A stretch of DNA of 64,000 nucleotides from Negadavirga shengliensis (GCF_042652345.1 NZ_JBHSJJ010000012.1:62001-126000), one strand, 5' to 3'; shown: positions 1 to 9,238, numbered from the stretch's first letter. Notes: generated from the sequence alone by a model not told the origin. Numbers and translations are program-made.

Positions 1-560
1 TTGAAACGATGAAAGAAGCCGATGTCATCATCTCATCGGTAATGAAGTCGGAGCCGTTTATCACCAAAAAACTGGTAAGTACTTTTGATATCAAAAGCTA
101 CAAGCTTTTTGTAGACCTGTCGGTGCCCAGAAGTATAGATACTTTGGTGGAAGACATCCCCGGGGTATTGCTTTACAATGTGGACAACATCAAAAGCAAA
201 GCCAGTGAAACGCTGAGCAAACGAACGGCGGCGATACCTCAAGTTGAAGCCATCATTTCGGAAAGTATCCGGGAATTTTATGACTGGAAAAAGGAGATGA
301 TGGTATCCCCCACCATCAACAAACTCAAAAATGTCCTGGAACAAATCCGTAAAGGGGAGTTGGAAAGGTATTTGAAAAATGCCGATGCCGAACAGTACGA
401 GATCATTGACCGAATCACGAAAAGCATGATGCAAAAGATCATCAAAGTCCCCGTGGTTCAGCTTCGTGCAGCATGTAAAAGGGATCAGGCAGAAGAAATG
501 ATTGAAATCATCACCGACATATTTGACCTGGAAAAAGAAGGCACCCCGAAGAATTCATGA
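1..560 (+). CDS. hemA: Glutamyl-tRNA reductase, C-terminal part (5' end outside window)
   Basis: This is the last ~185 residues of glutamyl-tRNA reductase, which reduces glutamyl-tRNA(Glu) to glutamate-1-semialdehyde with NADPH, the first step of C5 tetrapyrrole synthesis. The reading frame is open to base 1 (codons GAA ACG precede the first ATG at 9), so the true start and the catalytic Cys domain lie upstream of the window. What remains matches the end of the NADPH-binding domain (DVIISS, then FVDLSVPRSID and LLYNVDNI) and the long helical dimerisation domain. The next enzyme of the pathway, hemL, is in this window at 22.1-23.4 kb but not in the same operon. Identification rests on the VPR-x-I and Y/F-N-V-D-x-I signatures. 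Confidence 0.9.
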   Translation, partial: ETMKEADVIISSVMKSEPFITKKLVSTFDIKSYKLFVDLSVPRSIDTLVEDIPGVLLYNVDNIKSKASETLSKRTAAIPQVEAIISESIREFYDWKKEMMVSPTINKLKNVLEQIRKGELERYLKNADAEQYEIIDRITKSMMQKIIKVPVVQLRAACKRDQAEEMIEIITDIFDLEKEGTPKNS

Positions 561-699
561 TGCCGGTTTTCTACCAGTATCACGATTTCGACCATTTATA
601 AAATATTTCCACCGAAATGATTTTTCCTTCACAAACAATTGCCTTTGTTTTTGAAAATAAAGCATAATCTTTTTAATTTTCTGAAAAACTAAAAGATAT

Positions 700-2277
700 A
701 TGTCTCTGAACTTTACCCTAAAAAACCTGACATTCCTATTCATTTTGGGTATGGTTTCACCAAGCGTTCATGCACAGACCTGGGAAATATTTGACCGGGA
801 TTATCGGCTCATCAGAAAAATAGAAAACGGGAATCTGAATATACTTGGAAGTGCCTTAAGGGTCAACGCTGTGGGTGACGACCTGAATTTACTCAGTCAG
901 GAGTATGAATCCTTTGCCACGATAGATAATTCTTCGATATACCAGTATCTCGAGCCATGGGTCATCGTGAAAAACGGCGGCAAATTGGGGGCTTTCCATG
1001 AGTATGGGGATGAAGTACTAAAACCGGAGTACGATAGAATAGAGAACTATTACAACTTGTTGCTAAGTCAAAAAGACAATCAGTTTTTTGTCTATGACAG
1101 AGGGACAAAAAAAACGGTCAGGCTGGGGGCTTTTGAATCTGCCCGGTTTGCGAAAAACGGTCAGGTAATAGCCAAAACCCCTCAGGGGTATTTTCTGCCG
1201 CTTTCCGAAGAGCCAAACCGGCTTTATGAACATCTGGAAGATCCAAGTGTTGAGTTTATCATTGCCAGGGAACCCTCTGGCTTTGGCTTGATAAACCGTG
1301 ACGGGGAATACATACTTGACCCCATTATAGAGGAAATCCAACACCTGGAAGGCAACCATTTTTTTGCCCATAACGGCAATGAATACATGCTCATAAAGGC
1401 CCAGACCAATAAGGCAGATATAAGGTATACAAGCTATCACCGCATTGCGATAGAAAATGATGTGATGCTGGAATACATCCATGGGAAACTGCGCAGAATC
1501 ATGAAAAATGATGGCATCCTATTGGATATCACAGGAATGACAAGTGTAAAAAGAACCGGGAGAAATCACTATAATGTCCATTTCAGAGACGGGAAAACCG
1601 GGCTTTTGAACCAGAACGGAAGATGGGAAGTGCCCCCTACCCTCACTGCTTCAAACCTGTCCCCTGGCAGCGAAGGTCTTTTCGGGGCCCGCATAGGGGA
1701 ACAGTACGGATTCATCAATGCAGCCGGCGAAGTTAAAATCCCATCCCGTTTTGATGAAGTCAGGAGATTTTCTGAGGGACTTGCCGGCGTGAAAATGGGA
1801 ATAACCTGGGGATATGTCGACAAGGACGACCGGATCGTGATCCCTTATTACTTCGATGAAGTCGGTGAATTTTTCAGAGGATTTTCGGTGGTAAAGAAAA
1901 ACGGAAAATACAACCTCATCAATAAAGAAGGGAAAGAAGTGCTGGAGAACTATTATGATAAAATCTGCCTTACTGATGAAAATTATTACCTCACAGAAGA
2001 GATGGGGCTTTATGGACTGGTAAACCCCATGGGTGAGGAGATCTCCACGCCTAAATTTGATGAAATCAGAAGAGAAAATTATGACCGGATTCTCATACGG
2101 ATAGGCGACCGCTATGGTATCATGAAGGAAAACGGCGACTATTCTCTTCCTCTGTTTTATTCCCAAATCCTTTTTGACAGTGAAACCGAGAAAATCCTGG
2201 CTAAAAGTGATGAAATAATAATTGAAGAACCGGAGGAAGAGGACAACCGGAAGAAAAGAAACAAGAAAGGGGCATAA
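700..2277 (+). CDS. Exported WG-repeat protein
   Basis: A 525-residue protein with a Sec signal peptide (hydrophobic core at residues 8-22, likely cleavage after VHA, mature start QTWEIF). The body carries degenerate WG repeats, clearest at about residues 330-490, where units such as EQYGFINAAGEVKIPSRFDE, WGYVDKDDRIVIPYYFDE and GKYNLINKEGKEVL follow each other. WG repeats are predicted beta-rich scaffolds common in Bacteroidetes; no enzymatic residues are visible. The C-terminus is strongly charged (EEPEEEDNRKKRNKKGA). It stands alone between hemA and the convergent floA, with a terminator built over its own stop codon. Probably periplasmic or surface-attached; the substrate or partner is unknown. 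Confidence 0.8.
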   Translation: MSLNFTLKNLTFLFILGMVSPSVHAQTWEIFDRDYRLIRKIENGNLNILGSALRVNAVGDDLNLLSQEYESFATIDNSSIYQYLEPWVIVKNGGKLGAFHEYGDEVLKPEYDRIENYYNLLLSQKDNQFFVYDRGTKKTVRLGAFESARFAKNGQVIAKTPQGYFLPLSEEPNRLYEHLEDPSVEFIIAREPSGFGLINRDGEYILDPIIEEIQHLEGNHFFAHNGNEYMLIKAQTNKADIRYTSYHRIAIENDVMLEYIHGKLRRIMKNDGILLDITGMTSVKRTGRNHYNVHFRDGKTGLLNQNGRWEVPPTLTASNLSPGSEGLFGARIGEQYGFINAAGEVKIPSRFDEVRRFSEGLAGVKMGITWGYVDKDDRIVIPYYFDEVGEFFRGFSVVKKNGKYNLINKEGKEVLENYYDKICLTDENYYLTEEMGLYGLVNPMGEEISTPKFDEIRRENYDRILIRIGDRYGIMKENGDYSLPLFYSQILFDSETEKILAKSDEIIIEEPEEEDNRKKRNKKGA

Positions 2278-2294
2278 AGCCCCTTTGATTTTTT
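2266..2294 (+). terminator. Intrinsic terminator overlapping the WG-gene stop codon
   Basis: The arms aaaggggc (2266-2273) and gccccttt (2279-2286) form an 8-bp stem around a 5-base loop that contains most of the TAA stop codon (2275-2277). A T-tract (2289-2294) follows. Confidence 0.75.
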
Positions 2295-2474
2295 AACCCT
2301 ATAACCCTGAGTTCAACTCAAACCTCGAAGATTTTAAACAGTAGGGGGGTAAATTTACGGGATTTTTGATCTGGGTTCCTGTGGGGGGACCAAGCTAAAA
2401 CCATGGCAAAATCCCAGTCAGGATTGGAAACCATATGCAGTAAGGTCAATCGAACTCAAGTACATAAAATATTG

Positions 2475-3488
2475 CTATTTGGATTTATCCCCCCCTTTTG
2501 GACGGTCAGAGCCCTTATCCGTATCCGCATTAGCGATAGAGTCTCTCATACCCGTATCGGATTTCACATTCTCCATTCTGTAGTAGTCCATAATACCAAG
2601 ATTACCGGAACGAAAAGCTTCTGAAATGGCTTTGGGAATTTCCGCTTCCGCTTCCGTCACCTTGGCTTTCATTTCCACATTTTTGGCCTTCATCTCCTGT
2701 TCCAATGCCACGGCCATGGCCCTTCTCTCTTCGGCCCTTGCTTCAGCTACTTTCAGATCCGCCGTGGCCTGGTCTATCTGAAGTTTTGCCCCGATATTGG
2801 AACCAACATCTATGTCCGCGATATCAATGGAAAGAATCTCAAAAGCCGTACCTGCATCTAAACCCCGCTCCAACACCAATTTGGAGATTTTGTCAGGGTT
2901 TTCCAGAACACTTTTGTGGTTATGGGCAGATCCTATGGAGGTAACAATCCCCTCGCCTACCCTGGCCAGAATGGTCTCCTCACCGGCGCCGCCTACCAGC
3001 TGGGCGATGTTAGCCCGGACGGTTACGCGTGCTTTGGCTATCAATTGTATCCCGTCAGCAGCAACCGCAGCAACGTTGGGCGTATTGATCACTTTCGGAT
3101 TTACCGAAATCTGGACAGCTTCAAACACGTCCCGGCCAGCGAGGTCTATTGCCGTAGCTTGTTTGAATGAAAGGGTTATATTTGCCTTATCGGCCGAAAT
3201 AAGTGCCCTGATTACGTTGGGCACATTGCCCCCGGCAAGATAGTGGGTTTCCAGATCATTGGTAGAAAGGTTAAGGCCCGCTTTGGTAGCGGTGATAAGC
3301 GAATTGACCACCACACTGGGCGGTACTTTTCGGATACGCATACCCACCAATTCCAGTAAACCCACTTTTACATTGGAAAAGATAGCTGTGATCCAAAGGT
3401 TCACCGGAACAAAATAAAGAAATATGAAAAGCAGGATAAGGCCTGCAAAAGCCGAAATAAGAATAAAGGCAGAATTAGATAAGTCCAT
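2475..3488 (-). CDS. floA: Flotillin-like protein FloA
   Basis: A 337-residue protein of the FloA/YqfA (UPF0365) family of bacterial flotillins, which scaffold membrane microdomains. It has one N-terminal hydrophobic hairpin (residues 7-37), a band-7/SPFH-like region (about 45-240) with conserved stretches such as RIRKVPPSVVVNSLITA and GAGEETILARVGEGIVTSIG, and an Ala/Glu-rich coiled-coil region (about 240-300, KVAEARAEERRAMAVALEQE). The tail is hydrophilic and low-complexity. It starts 3 bp after the NfeD-like gene upstream; nfeD-floA pairing is the standard arrangement, since NfeD proteins partner SPFH proteins. Confidence 0.93.
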   Translation of the reverse strand: MDLSNSAFILISAFAGLILLFIFLYFVPVNLWITAIFSNVKVGLLELVGMRIRKVPPSVVVNSLITATKAGLNLSTNDLETHYLAGGNVPNVIRALISADKANITLSFKQATAIDLAGRDVFEAVQISVNPKVINTPNVAAVAADGIQLIAKARVTVRANIAQLVGGAGEETILARVGEGIVTSIGSAHNHKSVLENPDKISKLVLERGLDAGTAFEILSIDIADIDVGSNIGAKLQIDQATADLKVAEARAEERRAMAVALEQEMKAKNVEMKAKVTEAEAEIPKAISEAFRSGNLGIMDYYRMENVKSDTGMRDSIANADTDKGSDRPKGGDKSK

Positions 3489-3491
3489 AAT

Positions 3492-3953
3492 TTATTGTTT
3501 TATAATAATCTTATTGTTTTCTATTTTTACAATATATACTTCCGATCCGGCAGGAATAAATCCCCCTTCGGATTTTGCTTCATATATCTTATCTCCGATC
3601 TCCACCTTTCCAAATGGCTTACAGTCAGACAATGTCTTTCCCTTCTGCCCTTTTTCTAAGCCGAGCAGCCTGTCATCATATGTTCTGCTGCTGATGGTGT
3701 CTTTAAGGGCAAATCTCTCCCAGGCACCGGACCTGAACCCATACAGAATAAAAGAAAGGTTTACCACCACGGCCGCCCCCAGAATGATAAAAGCCGTATC
3801 CCTGTCAAAGGAAATAAAGGCATAATAAATCCCCAATGCGGTAAACGCTACTCCGATCAGGCCCACAATAGTGGTGCCCGGCACAAAGAGTACTTCTACT
3901 AAAATCAGCATGGCCCCAAACAATACCAAACTGAGCAGTATAAACCACGTCAT
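3492..3953 (-). CDS. NfeD-like membrane protein
   Basis: A 153-residue protein with three predicted membrane helices in residues 1-75 and a C-terminal beta-rich OB-fold-like domain (about 90-153) containing the typical pattern LSDCKPFGKVEIGDKIYEAK-SEGGFIPAGSEVYIV. This is the short NfeD form without the N-terminal ClpP-like protease domain. It is the first gene of a two-gene operon with floA, consistent with an NfeD partner that associates with the flotillin in the membrane. Confidence 0.88.
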   Translation of the reverse strand: MTWFILLSLVLFGAMLILVEVLFVPGTTIVGLIGVAFTALGIYYAFISFDRDTAFIILGAAVVVNLSFILYGFRSGAWERFALKDTISSRTYDDRLLGLEKGQKGKTLSDCKPFGKVEIGDKIYEAKSEGGFIPAGSEVYIVKIENNKIIIKQ

Positions 3954-4124
3954 ACGTTATTTCTTTACCCCAAAAGTGATGTTCTATTTATTCAGGCATC
4001 TTAACCTTCATGTAAATTAGGGAGTTTTTGTCAAAATAAGAAATATCGTCCTGACGCATGCGTTTTACTCAGTCAGATAAGCAAGCTGAAGACTTAAGTT
4101 TTAATGTGGAATTGCCTTATTAAA

Positions 4125-4156
4125 ATGGTCCGGAACACGTTTAAGAACCGGACCAT
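4125..4156 (-). terminator. Candidate terminator of proS
   Basis: The inverted repeat atggtccgg (4125-4133) / ccggaccat (4148-4156) has a 14-base spacer and lies 28 bases downstream of the proS stop. On the minus strand the hairpin is followed by TTTAATAA, so the T-tract is short and the call is moderate. Confidence 0.5.
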
Positions 4157-4183
4157 TCATACTTAATAGATAGATTGAAATCA

Positions 4184-5665
4184 TTAATATGCTTTGGCAA
4201 ACAGCACGCGACCAGCCGACGGCTTTCCGCTTAAAATACAATTCCCCTGATCTCCGTCCCGGTCCAACGGAATACACCTGATCGTAGCCTTGGTCTTTTC
4301 CTTGATCCGTTCTTCGGTTTCTGCAGTCCCATCCCAATGGGCGGAAACAAACCCTCCCTTGTTATCCAAAACCTCAACGAATTCTTCCCAAGTATCTGCC
4401 ATGGTGGTCTTTTCGTCCATGAACCGCTTGGCTTTTTGAAATATATTGTTCTGGATATCTGCAAGCAGTGTTTGGATTTTATCCGTAAGGTCAATCTGAT
4501 CCAATTGTATGGATTCTTTGGTCAGGGTATCCCTTCTGGCCACCTCCAAGGTGTTGTTTTGGAGATCCCGTGGACCTATGGCTATCCGGACAGGCACCCC
4601 TTTCAATTCATATTCCGCAAATTTCCATCCGGGTTTAAAGGTGTCCCTTCCATCAAATTTCACGGAAATCCCTACTGCATCCAGTTTCTCCATGATTTCG
4701 GCAGCCTTTTCAGAAATGGCCTGGAGTTCTTCCCCGCTTTTGAATATGGGGACAATGACGACCTGTATGGGGGCCAATTTTGGGGGCAGAACGAGGCCGT
4801 TGTCATCCGAGTGGGCCATAATAAGCGCTCCCATCAAACGTGTGCTTACCCCCCAGGAGGTCCCCCATACATATTCCAGCCCCCCATCTCTTGTGGCAAA
4901 ACGCACATCAAAGGCTTTGGCAAAGTTTTGCCCCAGAAAATGGGAAGTGCCCGCCTGCAGGGCCTTGCCGTCCTGCATCATGGCTTCTATGCAATAAGTA
5001 GCCTCAGCACCGGCGAATTTCTCGCTTTCGGATTTGATGCCTTTGATTACCGGCAATGCCATGAAGTTCCGGGCAAATTCCGCGTACACATTCATCATCC
5101 GCAGGGTTTCTTCCTGAGCTTCCTCTTTGGTTTCGTGGGCGGTATGGCCCTCCTGCCATAAAAACTCGGCAGTTCGGAGAAAAAGCCGGGTCCTCATCTC
5201 CCACCGGACCACGTTGGCCCATTGGTTAACCAAAAGGGGCAGGTCCCTGTAGGATTGTATCCAGTTTTTATACGTACTCCAAATCACGGTCTCCGATGTG
5301 GGTCTCACGATAAGTTCCTCCTCCAACGCCGCCTCCGGATCCACAACAACCCCATTACCGGAAGGATCTCCTTTCAGGCGGTAATGGGTCACTACCGCGC
5401 ATTCCTTGGCAAACCCTTCCACGTGACTGGCTTCCTTGGAAAGAAAGGATTTGGGTATAAAAAGAGGGAAATAGGCATTGGTATGGCCTGTTTTTTTAAA
5501 CATTCTGTCCAATTCAGCCTGCATTTTCTCCCAAATGCTGTAGCCATAAGGCTTGATCACCATACAGCCCCTAACAGCTGAGTTCTCCGCTAAATCAGCT
5601 CTTTTTACCAATTCATTGTACCATAGTGAATAGTCCTCACTTCGTTTTGGCAGTCCTTTACTCAT
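4184..5665 (-). CDS. proS: Prolyl-tRNA synthetase (archaeal/eukaryote-like type)
   Basis: A 493-residue class II aminoacyl-tRNA synthetase that charges tRNA(Pro) with proline. It is the short ProS type without the bacterial editing insertion: motif 2 region VRWEMRTRLFLRTAEFLWQE, motif 3 region WGVSTRLMGALIMAHSDDNG, an anticodon-binding domain (about 290-390) and the extra C-terminal domain ending in FAKAY with the terminal Tyr typical of this type. Only two Cys remain in that domain (IRC, GNC), so a four-Cys zinc site is not evident. It is monocistronic, facing away from the Met-rich lipoprotein gene at 5789. Confidence 0.96.
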   Translation of the reverse strand: MSKGLPKRSEDYSLWYNELVKRADLAENSAVRGCMVIKPYGYSIWEKMQAELDRMFKKTGHTNAYFPLFIPKSFLSKEASHVEGFAKECAVVTHYRLKGDPSGNGVVVDPEAALEEELIVRPTSETVIWSTYKNWIQSYRDLPLLVNQWANVVRWEMRTRLFLRTAEFLWQEGHTAHETKEEAQEETLRMMNVYAEFARNFMALPVIKGIKSESEKFAGAEATYCIEAMMQDGKALQAGTSHFLGQNFAKAFDVRFATRDGGLEYVWGTSWGVSTRLMGALIMAHSDDNGLVLPPKLAPIQVVIVPIFKSGEELQAISEKAAEIMEKLDAVGISVKFDGRDTFKPGWKFAEYELKGVPVRIAIGPRDLQNNTLEVARRDTLTKESIQLDQIDLTDKIQTLLADIQNNIFQKAKRFMDEKTTMADTWEEFVEVLDNKGGFVSAHWDGTAETEERIKEKTKATIRCIPLDRDGDQGNCILSGKPSAGRVLFAKAY

Positions 5666-5721
5666 TATTAATTTTTTGTTGTATTAAAAAAACTCTTTAT
5701 ATTTCGGTGTTAGACTGGAGG

Positions 5722-5729
5722 CAAATATA
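5722..5729 (-). promoter_or_regulatory. Candidate -7 promoter box for proS
   Basis: On the minus strand this reads TATATTTG, a full match to the Bacteroidetes TAnnTTTG -7 element, 57 bases before the proS start codon. No good TTTG -33 element is seen at the usual distance. Confidence 0.35.
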
Positions 5730-5788
5730 ATTTAAAAAATAATAACCCTCTTGCTATGATCCCGTATATAGTAATTGAGAAATGTTAA

Positions 5789-7132
5789 ATGAGACCCCCT
5801 ATGAATAATTTCAATCCAATTCGGTACGTAAGCGCGATAGCACTCATAGGCCTGGCTGCTTGTAGCACAAATTACAAGGCGATGCAGGGCGAATCTGATA
5901 ACTTGTACTTCATGGCATCAGATGCGAGGATAGCTACTGAATTTGCCGTAAAGAACAATAACCCAGATAATTTTAGGGAAATTGAGGAAATCCGCAGCAT
6001 AGATGTGGATCAGGACAATTTTTCTGCCAGAAATGTAAACCCAGAGTATATCGCAAAATACCAGAGGTCTACTGAGCCGGTTGAAGAAGGGTCCGTATAT
6101 TTTGACGATGCCGATTCTCAAGCGATGGCACCCCAAGAAGGGGACATCGACGCCTATGATAATTTCCGGGGAAGAAACGGAAACTTCTCCAACCCCATGG
6201 TTTTCAACAATTTTATGTTCAGCCCGATGATGGGTATGGGAGGCATGTGGGGTCCCATGGGATTCTATGATCCCTTCTGGGGTCCAGGTATGGGCATGTG
6301 GGGTCCGGGTTTCATGAGGCCTGGTTTCGGCATGCGAATGGGTTTTGGAATGGGATTCGGATGGGGAAGCCCTTTTATGAGACCGGGATTCGGTTTCTAT
6401 GACCCCTTCTGGGATCCTTGGATGATGGGATTTGGCCCACGTTGGGGCATGGGAATGGGAATGTGGGGCGGAGGCATGTGGGGCAGAGGCTTCTACAACC
6501 CCGTGATCATAGTTCCTGGAGGAGAAATAGGCAGAAGGCAGCTTGTAAGCAGTGCCAGACCGAGCAGGAGTTCATCTTTGGCTACTGCCACACCAAGAAG
6601 CAGATCTGAGGCCACCCAGCCTGGTTCATCCAGAGCCGCCGCCAGAAGGGATGCCGTGGCTTCAAGTCCTAATGCCAGAAACAGGGCAGCCTCTACGCGA
6701 AATGATTTCAGCAGGTCTCAAAACGATTATTATAATACTGCTTCCGCAGCACCCGCTGGAAGAAACATCAATTCTCCGGCAATGAACCGGGCCGGAAACA
6801 CAGCTACTAGGAGCGCTTACACCACTCCAAGTAGAACCGCGACCACACCCAGGACCCAGGCTCCGGCAAACATCAATACCAGAAGGTCCAATGTGGGATC
6901 CACAAGGTCCGGATACAGTGCGCCCAGCAGAAATACTTCTCCGTCTTACAACAGGACCAGGAGTACGGCACCAAGCTATAACCAGCGATCAACTGCACCT
7001 AGCAGAAGCACATACTCTCCTCCTTCAAGATCATCTTCCCCGTCGTTTAGTGCTCCCAGTAGAGGGGGATACAGCGGAGGAGGTGCCTCCCGGGGCGGAG
7101 GTAGTGTAGGAGGAGGAAGAAGAGGGAATTAA
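5789..7132 (+). CDS. Lipoprotein with Met/Gly/Trp-rich core and Arg/Ser-rich tail
   Basis: I do not recognise a named family. The 447-residue protein has a lipoprotein signal peptide (IALIGLAAC, lipobox Cys at residue 25). There is an acidic, ordered-looking region (26-125), then about 100 residues (about 137-240) dominated by Met, Gly, Phe, Trp and Pro in repeats such as GMGMWGPGFMRPGFGM and FYDPFWDPWMMGFGPRW. The C-terminal half is disordered and rich in Ser/Arg/Thr/Pro (SRNTSPSYNRTRSTAPSYN), ending in a Gly-rich GGYSGGGASRGGGSVGGG tail. An in-frame ATG at 5801 is an equally possible start; neither has a clear ribosome binding site. It lies divergent from proS and ends in a strong terminator. 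Likely envelope-anchored; function unknown. Confidence 0.75.
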   Translation: MRPPMNNFNPIRYVSAIALIGLAACSTNYKAMQGESDNLYFMASDARIATEFAVKNNNPDNFREIEEIRSIDVDQDNFSARNVNPEYIAKYQRSTEPVEEGSVYFDDADSQAMAPQEGDIDAYDNFRGRNGNFSNPMVFNNFMFSPMMGMGGMWGPMGFYDPFWGPGMGMWGPGFMRPGFGMRMGFGMGFGWGSPFMRPGFGFYDPFWDPWMMGFGPRWGMGMGMWGGGMWGRGFYNPVIIVPGGEIGRRQLVSSARPSRSSSLATATPRSRSEATQPGSSRAAARRDAVASSPNARNRAASTRNDFSRSQNDYYNTASAAPAGRNINSPAMNRAGNTATRSAYTTPSRTATTPRTQAPANINTRRSNVGSTRSGYSAPSRNTSPSYNRTRSTAPSYNQRSTAPSRSTYSPPSRSSSPSFSAPSRGGYSGGGASRGGGSVGGGRRGN

Positions 7133-7147
7133 TTCCCTCTTTTTTTT
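7121..7147 (+). terminator. Strong intrinsic terminator overlapping the lipoprotein stop codon
   Basis: Bases 7121-7140 are a perfect 20-base palindrome (agagggaatt/aattccctct) that contains the TAA stop (7130-7132) in its loop. It is followed at once by seven T residues. Confidence 0.85.
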
Positions 7148-7247
7148 ACCTCTTTCGGATTATTCATTTCAGTTTTCGAATACAGCATTAACTTTTTCGG
7201 GCATAATTATTGTCCTGATCAGATATCACTATGCAAATTCCATATAT

Positions 7248-8717
7248 ATGAAAACAACAAAGATTATTCTTCCTGTAGTCATTTTTTTGTTTTTCCAGGA
7301 AGCTGCTTTGATGGCTCAAAGCGGATACGTAGAAGATGCGTTAAGATTCAGCAGGTTTCAATCTACCGGGACTTCCAGGATTACCGCTCTTGGTGGTACA
7401 CAGAATTCGTTGGGAGGGGATCTTAGTAACGTGCATGGAAACCCCGCAGGATTGGGATTCTTTCAGCGGTCCGAATTCAGTTTTACAGCAGCCTACGGTG
7501 ATTGGAATGCTGATACCGGGTTCCTAAACCAAGCCAGGGGTTATAACGCGACCAATTTTTCCTTACCCAACCTGGGAGCAGTAATCAGCAGGGCAAAAGA
7601 CCCCATGGAAGTCGGTGACTGGAGAGGCGGCTCATTTGGTATCAGTTTGGACCGGCATGCCAGCTTCAACAGTAACCTGGGTTACTTCTCCAACCAGCTG
7701 GACCAAGGTTCAATATTGGATTATTACTTGGACGTGTATAATGCAGAAGGGGTACCGGGAGGCACTGACGGCCTGTTTTATGAAGCTTTTCTTATCAATC
7801 CCGCCAACGGCGGTTATGATTACTCCCCCAATGCCACAGACCGCTTAGAAAAGTCCGAATTGATAGAAAATGAGGGGAATATGACCCAGATAAGTTTTGC
7901 CTATGGCGGGAACTTTAAAAATAAACTGTTCATAGGGGCTTCATTGGGAGTAACTACCGTCACTTATCGGTCCACCCAAACTTACAATGAGGAATTTCTG
8001 GACAACAATAACAACCAGACCCTGTTCAGCTCATTACAGGAAAATCTTTTTCTTGATGGGTCAGGCGTAAACCTGGGTCTGGGGGTGATCTACAAACCAG
8101 TGGATCAGCTGAATGTCGGGCTGAATTTCAAATCACCCACTTGGATGCGGATCAATGAAGAATATAATGCGGATATTTTCGCTGATTTTTCTCCCCCCTA
8201 TCAGGATCCTGAATTTGGGTCCATTGCAGAGTCGGATGCTGAAACCGACATATTCATCAGCAGTTATAATTTAAGAACCCCCATGAGAGCGGGAGTAGGC
8301 CTTACCTATTTCTTCGGTAAAAACGGTTTCCTTTCTGCTGACATGGATTATCTTGATTATAGCACCGCCAATTTAAGATCCAATGTTTTCAATACAGGAG
8401 AAGATAACAGGGATATCCGGCAGCTGTATGGTCAGACTGTAAATTATCGGGTCGGGGGTGAATACCGGCTCGAAATGTTCAGGATCAGGGCGGGTTATGC
8501 TTTCTACGGTGATCCCTTCCAGGACAACACGGATACAGACAGAAGCATGAATCAGCTCAGCGGTGGTGTTGGGGTCAGATTACCCCATTTCAGCATAGAC
8601 TTTGGACTGGTTAGCAGCCGCTTTAATACCTATTATTCTTCCTACCCCGGCTCACCGATAGCTACTACAGAAAACAGCCGAATTACCGGTATGCTGACAT
8701 TAGGATTTAATTTTTAA
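7248..8717 (+). CDS. Outer membrane porin of the OmpP1/FadL type
   Basis: A 489-residue beta-barrel protein. The signal peptide (residues 1-23) is cleaved at about ALMA/QS. The N-terminus (YVEDALRFSRFQSTGTSRI, ALGGTQNSLGGDLSNVHGNP, AGLGFFQRSEFSFT) has the conserved GNPAGL turn of the FadL/TodX/OmpP1 family of outer membrane transporters for hydrophobic compounds. The rest alternates polar and aromatic residues as expected for beta strands, and the last residue is Phe (LGFNF), a usual outer membrane signal. It is a single gene whose last 18 bases overlap the convergent aroK. The ligand cannot be read from the sequence. Confidence 0.85.
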   Translation: MKTTKIILPVVIFLFFQEAALMAQSGYVEDALRFSRFQSTGTSRITALGGTQNSLGGDLSNVHGNPAGLGFFQRSEFSFTAAYGDWNADTGFLNQARGYNATNFSLPNLGAVISRAKDPMEVGDWRGGSFGISLDRHASFNSNLGYFSNQLDQGSILDYYLDVYNAEGVPGGTDGLFYEAFLINPANGGYDYSPNATDRLEKSELIENEGNMTQISFAYGGNFKNKLFIGASLGVTTVTYRSTQTYNEEFLDNNNNQTLFSSLQENLFLDGSGVNLGLGVIYKPVDQLNVGLNFKSPTWMRINEEYNADIFADFSPPYQDPEFGSIAESDAETDIFISSYNLRTPMRAGVGLTYFFGKNGFLSADMDYLDYSTANLRSNVFNTGEDNRDIRQLYGQTVNYRVGGEYRLEMFRIRAGYAFYGDPFQDNTDTDRSMNQLSGGVGVRLPHFSIDFGLVSSRFNTYYSSYPGSPIATTENSRITGMLTLGFNF

Positions 8718-9233
8718 AATACGCATCCATTCAGAAATCAAGAGCTCAGTGGAGATGTCCTCTCCTCTGAGCTTTATAATGGCTTTCTCGTAATACTTCT
8801 GTCGCTCAAAGTACATGTTTTTAAGCTTAAGAATGATTTCACCGGTTTCAAGACCCGCAAATAGGGGTCGTATTTCTATCTGGTTACTGGTCAACCTGTT
8901 CAGTATTTGATTGAGTGGCACGTCCAGATATACAGAAAGCCCATGTTCATTGATCAATGCCATATTTTCATTAAAGCAGGGGGCTCCCCCACCTGTAGCG
9001 AGTATAAAAGACTCATCGCGCAACAAAACCCCTTTCAATACGGCAGATTCCAGCTTTCGAAAATACCCTTCTCCTTTTGCTGAAAAAATATCGGATATTC
9101 CGGACTTCTCGCGCTGCTCGATCAGGGTGTCCAGATCGTAAAAAGAAAAACCGAGCTGTTTTGCCAGTTCCACCCCCAATGTGGACTTGCCGCTTCCCGG
9201 CATCCCCACCAGTACGATTTTATTAGGATTCAT
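8700..9233 (-). CDS. aroK: Shikimate kinase
   Basis: A 177-residue P-loop kinase that phosphorylates shikimate at the 3-hydroxyl with ATP, in the pathway to chorismate and aromatic amino acids. Visible signatures are the Walker A GMPGSGKST (about residues 10-18), the DxD shikimate-binding motif (FYDLDTLIE), FRKLES, and GGGAP. It is the last gene of the operon DUF1599-DoxX-aroK, starting 5 bp after the DoxX gene. Its 3' end overlaps the convergent porin gene by 18 bp. Confidence 0.95.
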   Translation of the reverse strand: MNPNKIVLVGMPGSGKSTLGVELAKQLGFSFYDLDTLIEQREKSGISDIFSAKGEGYFRKLESAVLKGVLLRDESFILATGGGAPCFNENMALINEHGLSVYLDVPLNQILNRLTSNQIEIRPLFAGLETGEIILKLKNMYFERQKYYEKAIIKLRGEDISTELLISEWMRILKIKS

Positions 9234-9238
9234 GACTG

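Noticed and set aside
2403..2624. 73-residue plus-strand open frame after the WG gene
   Set aside because: Its second half is antisense to floA and it has no ribosome binding site or recognisable pattern.
4054..4063. 10-base palindrome acgcatgcgt upstream of nfeD
   Set aside because: Too short to be told from chance, and not placed as a clear operator.
4337..5161. 274-residue open frame antisense to proS
   Set aside because: It lies wholly inside proS, whose frame has all the family motifs.
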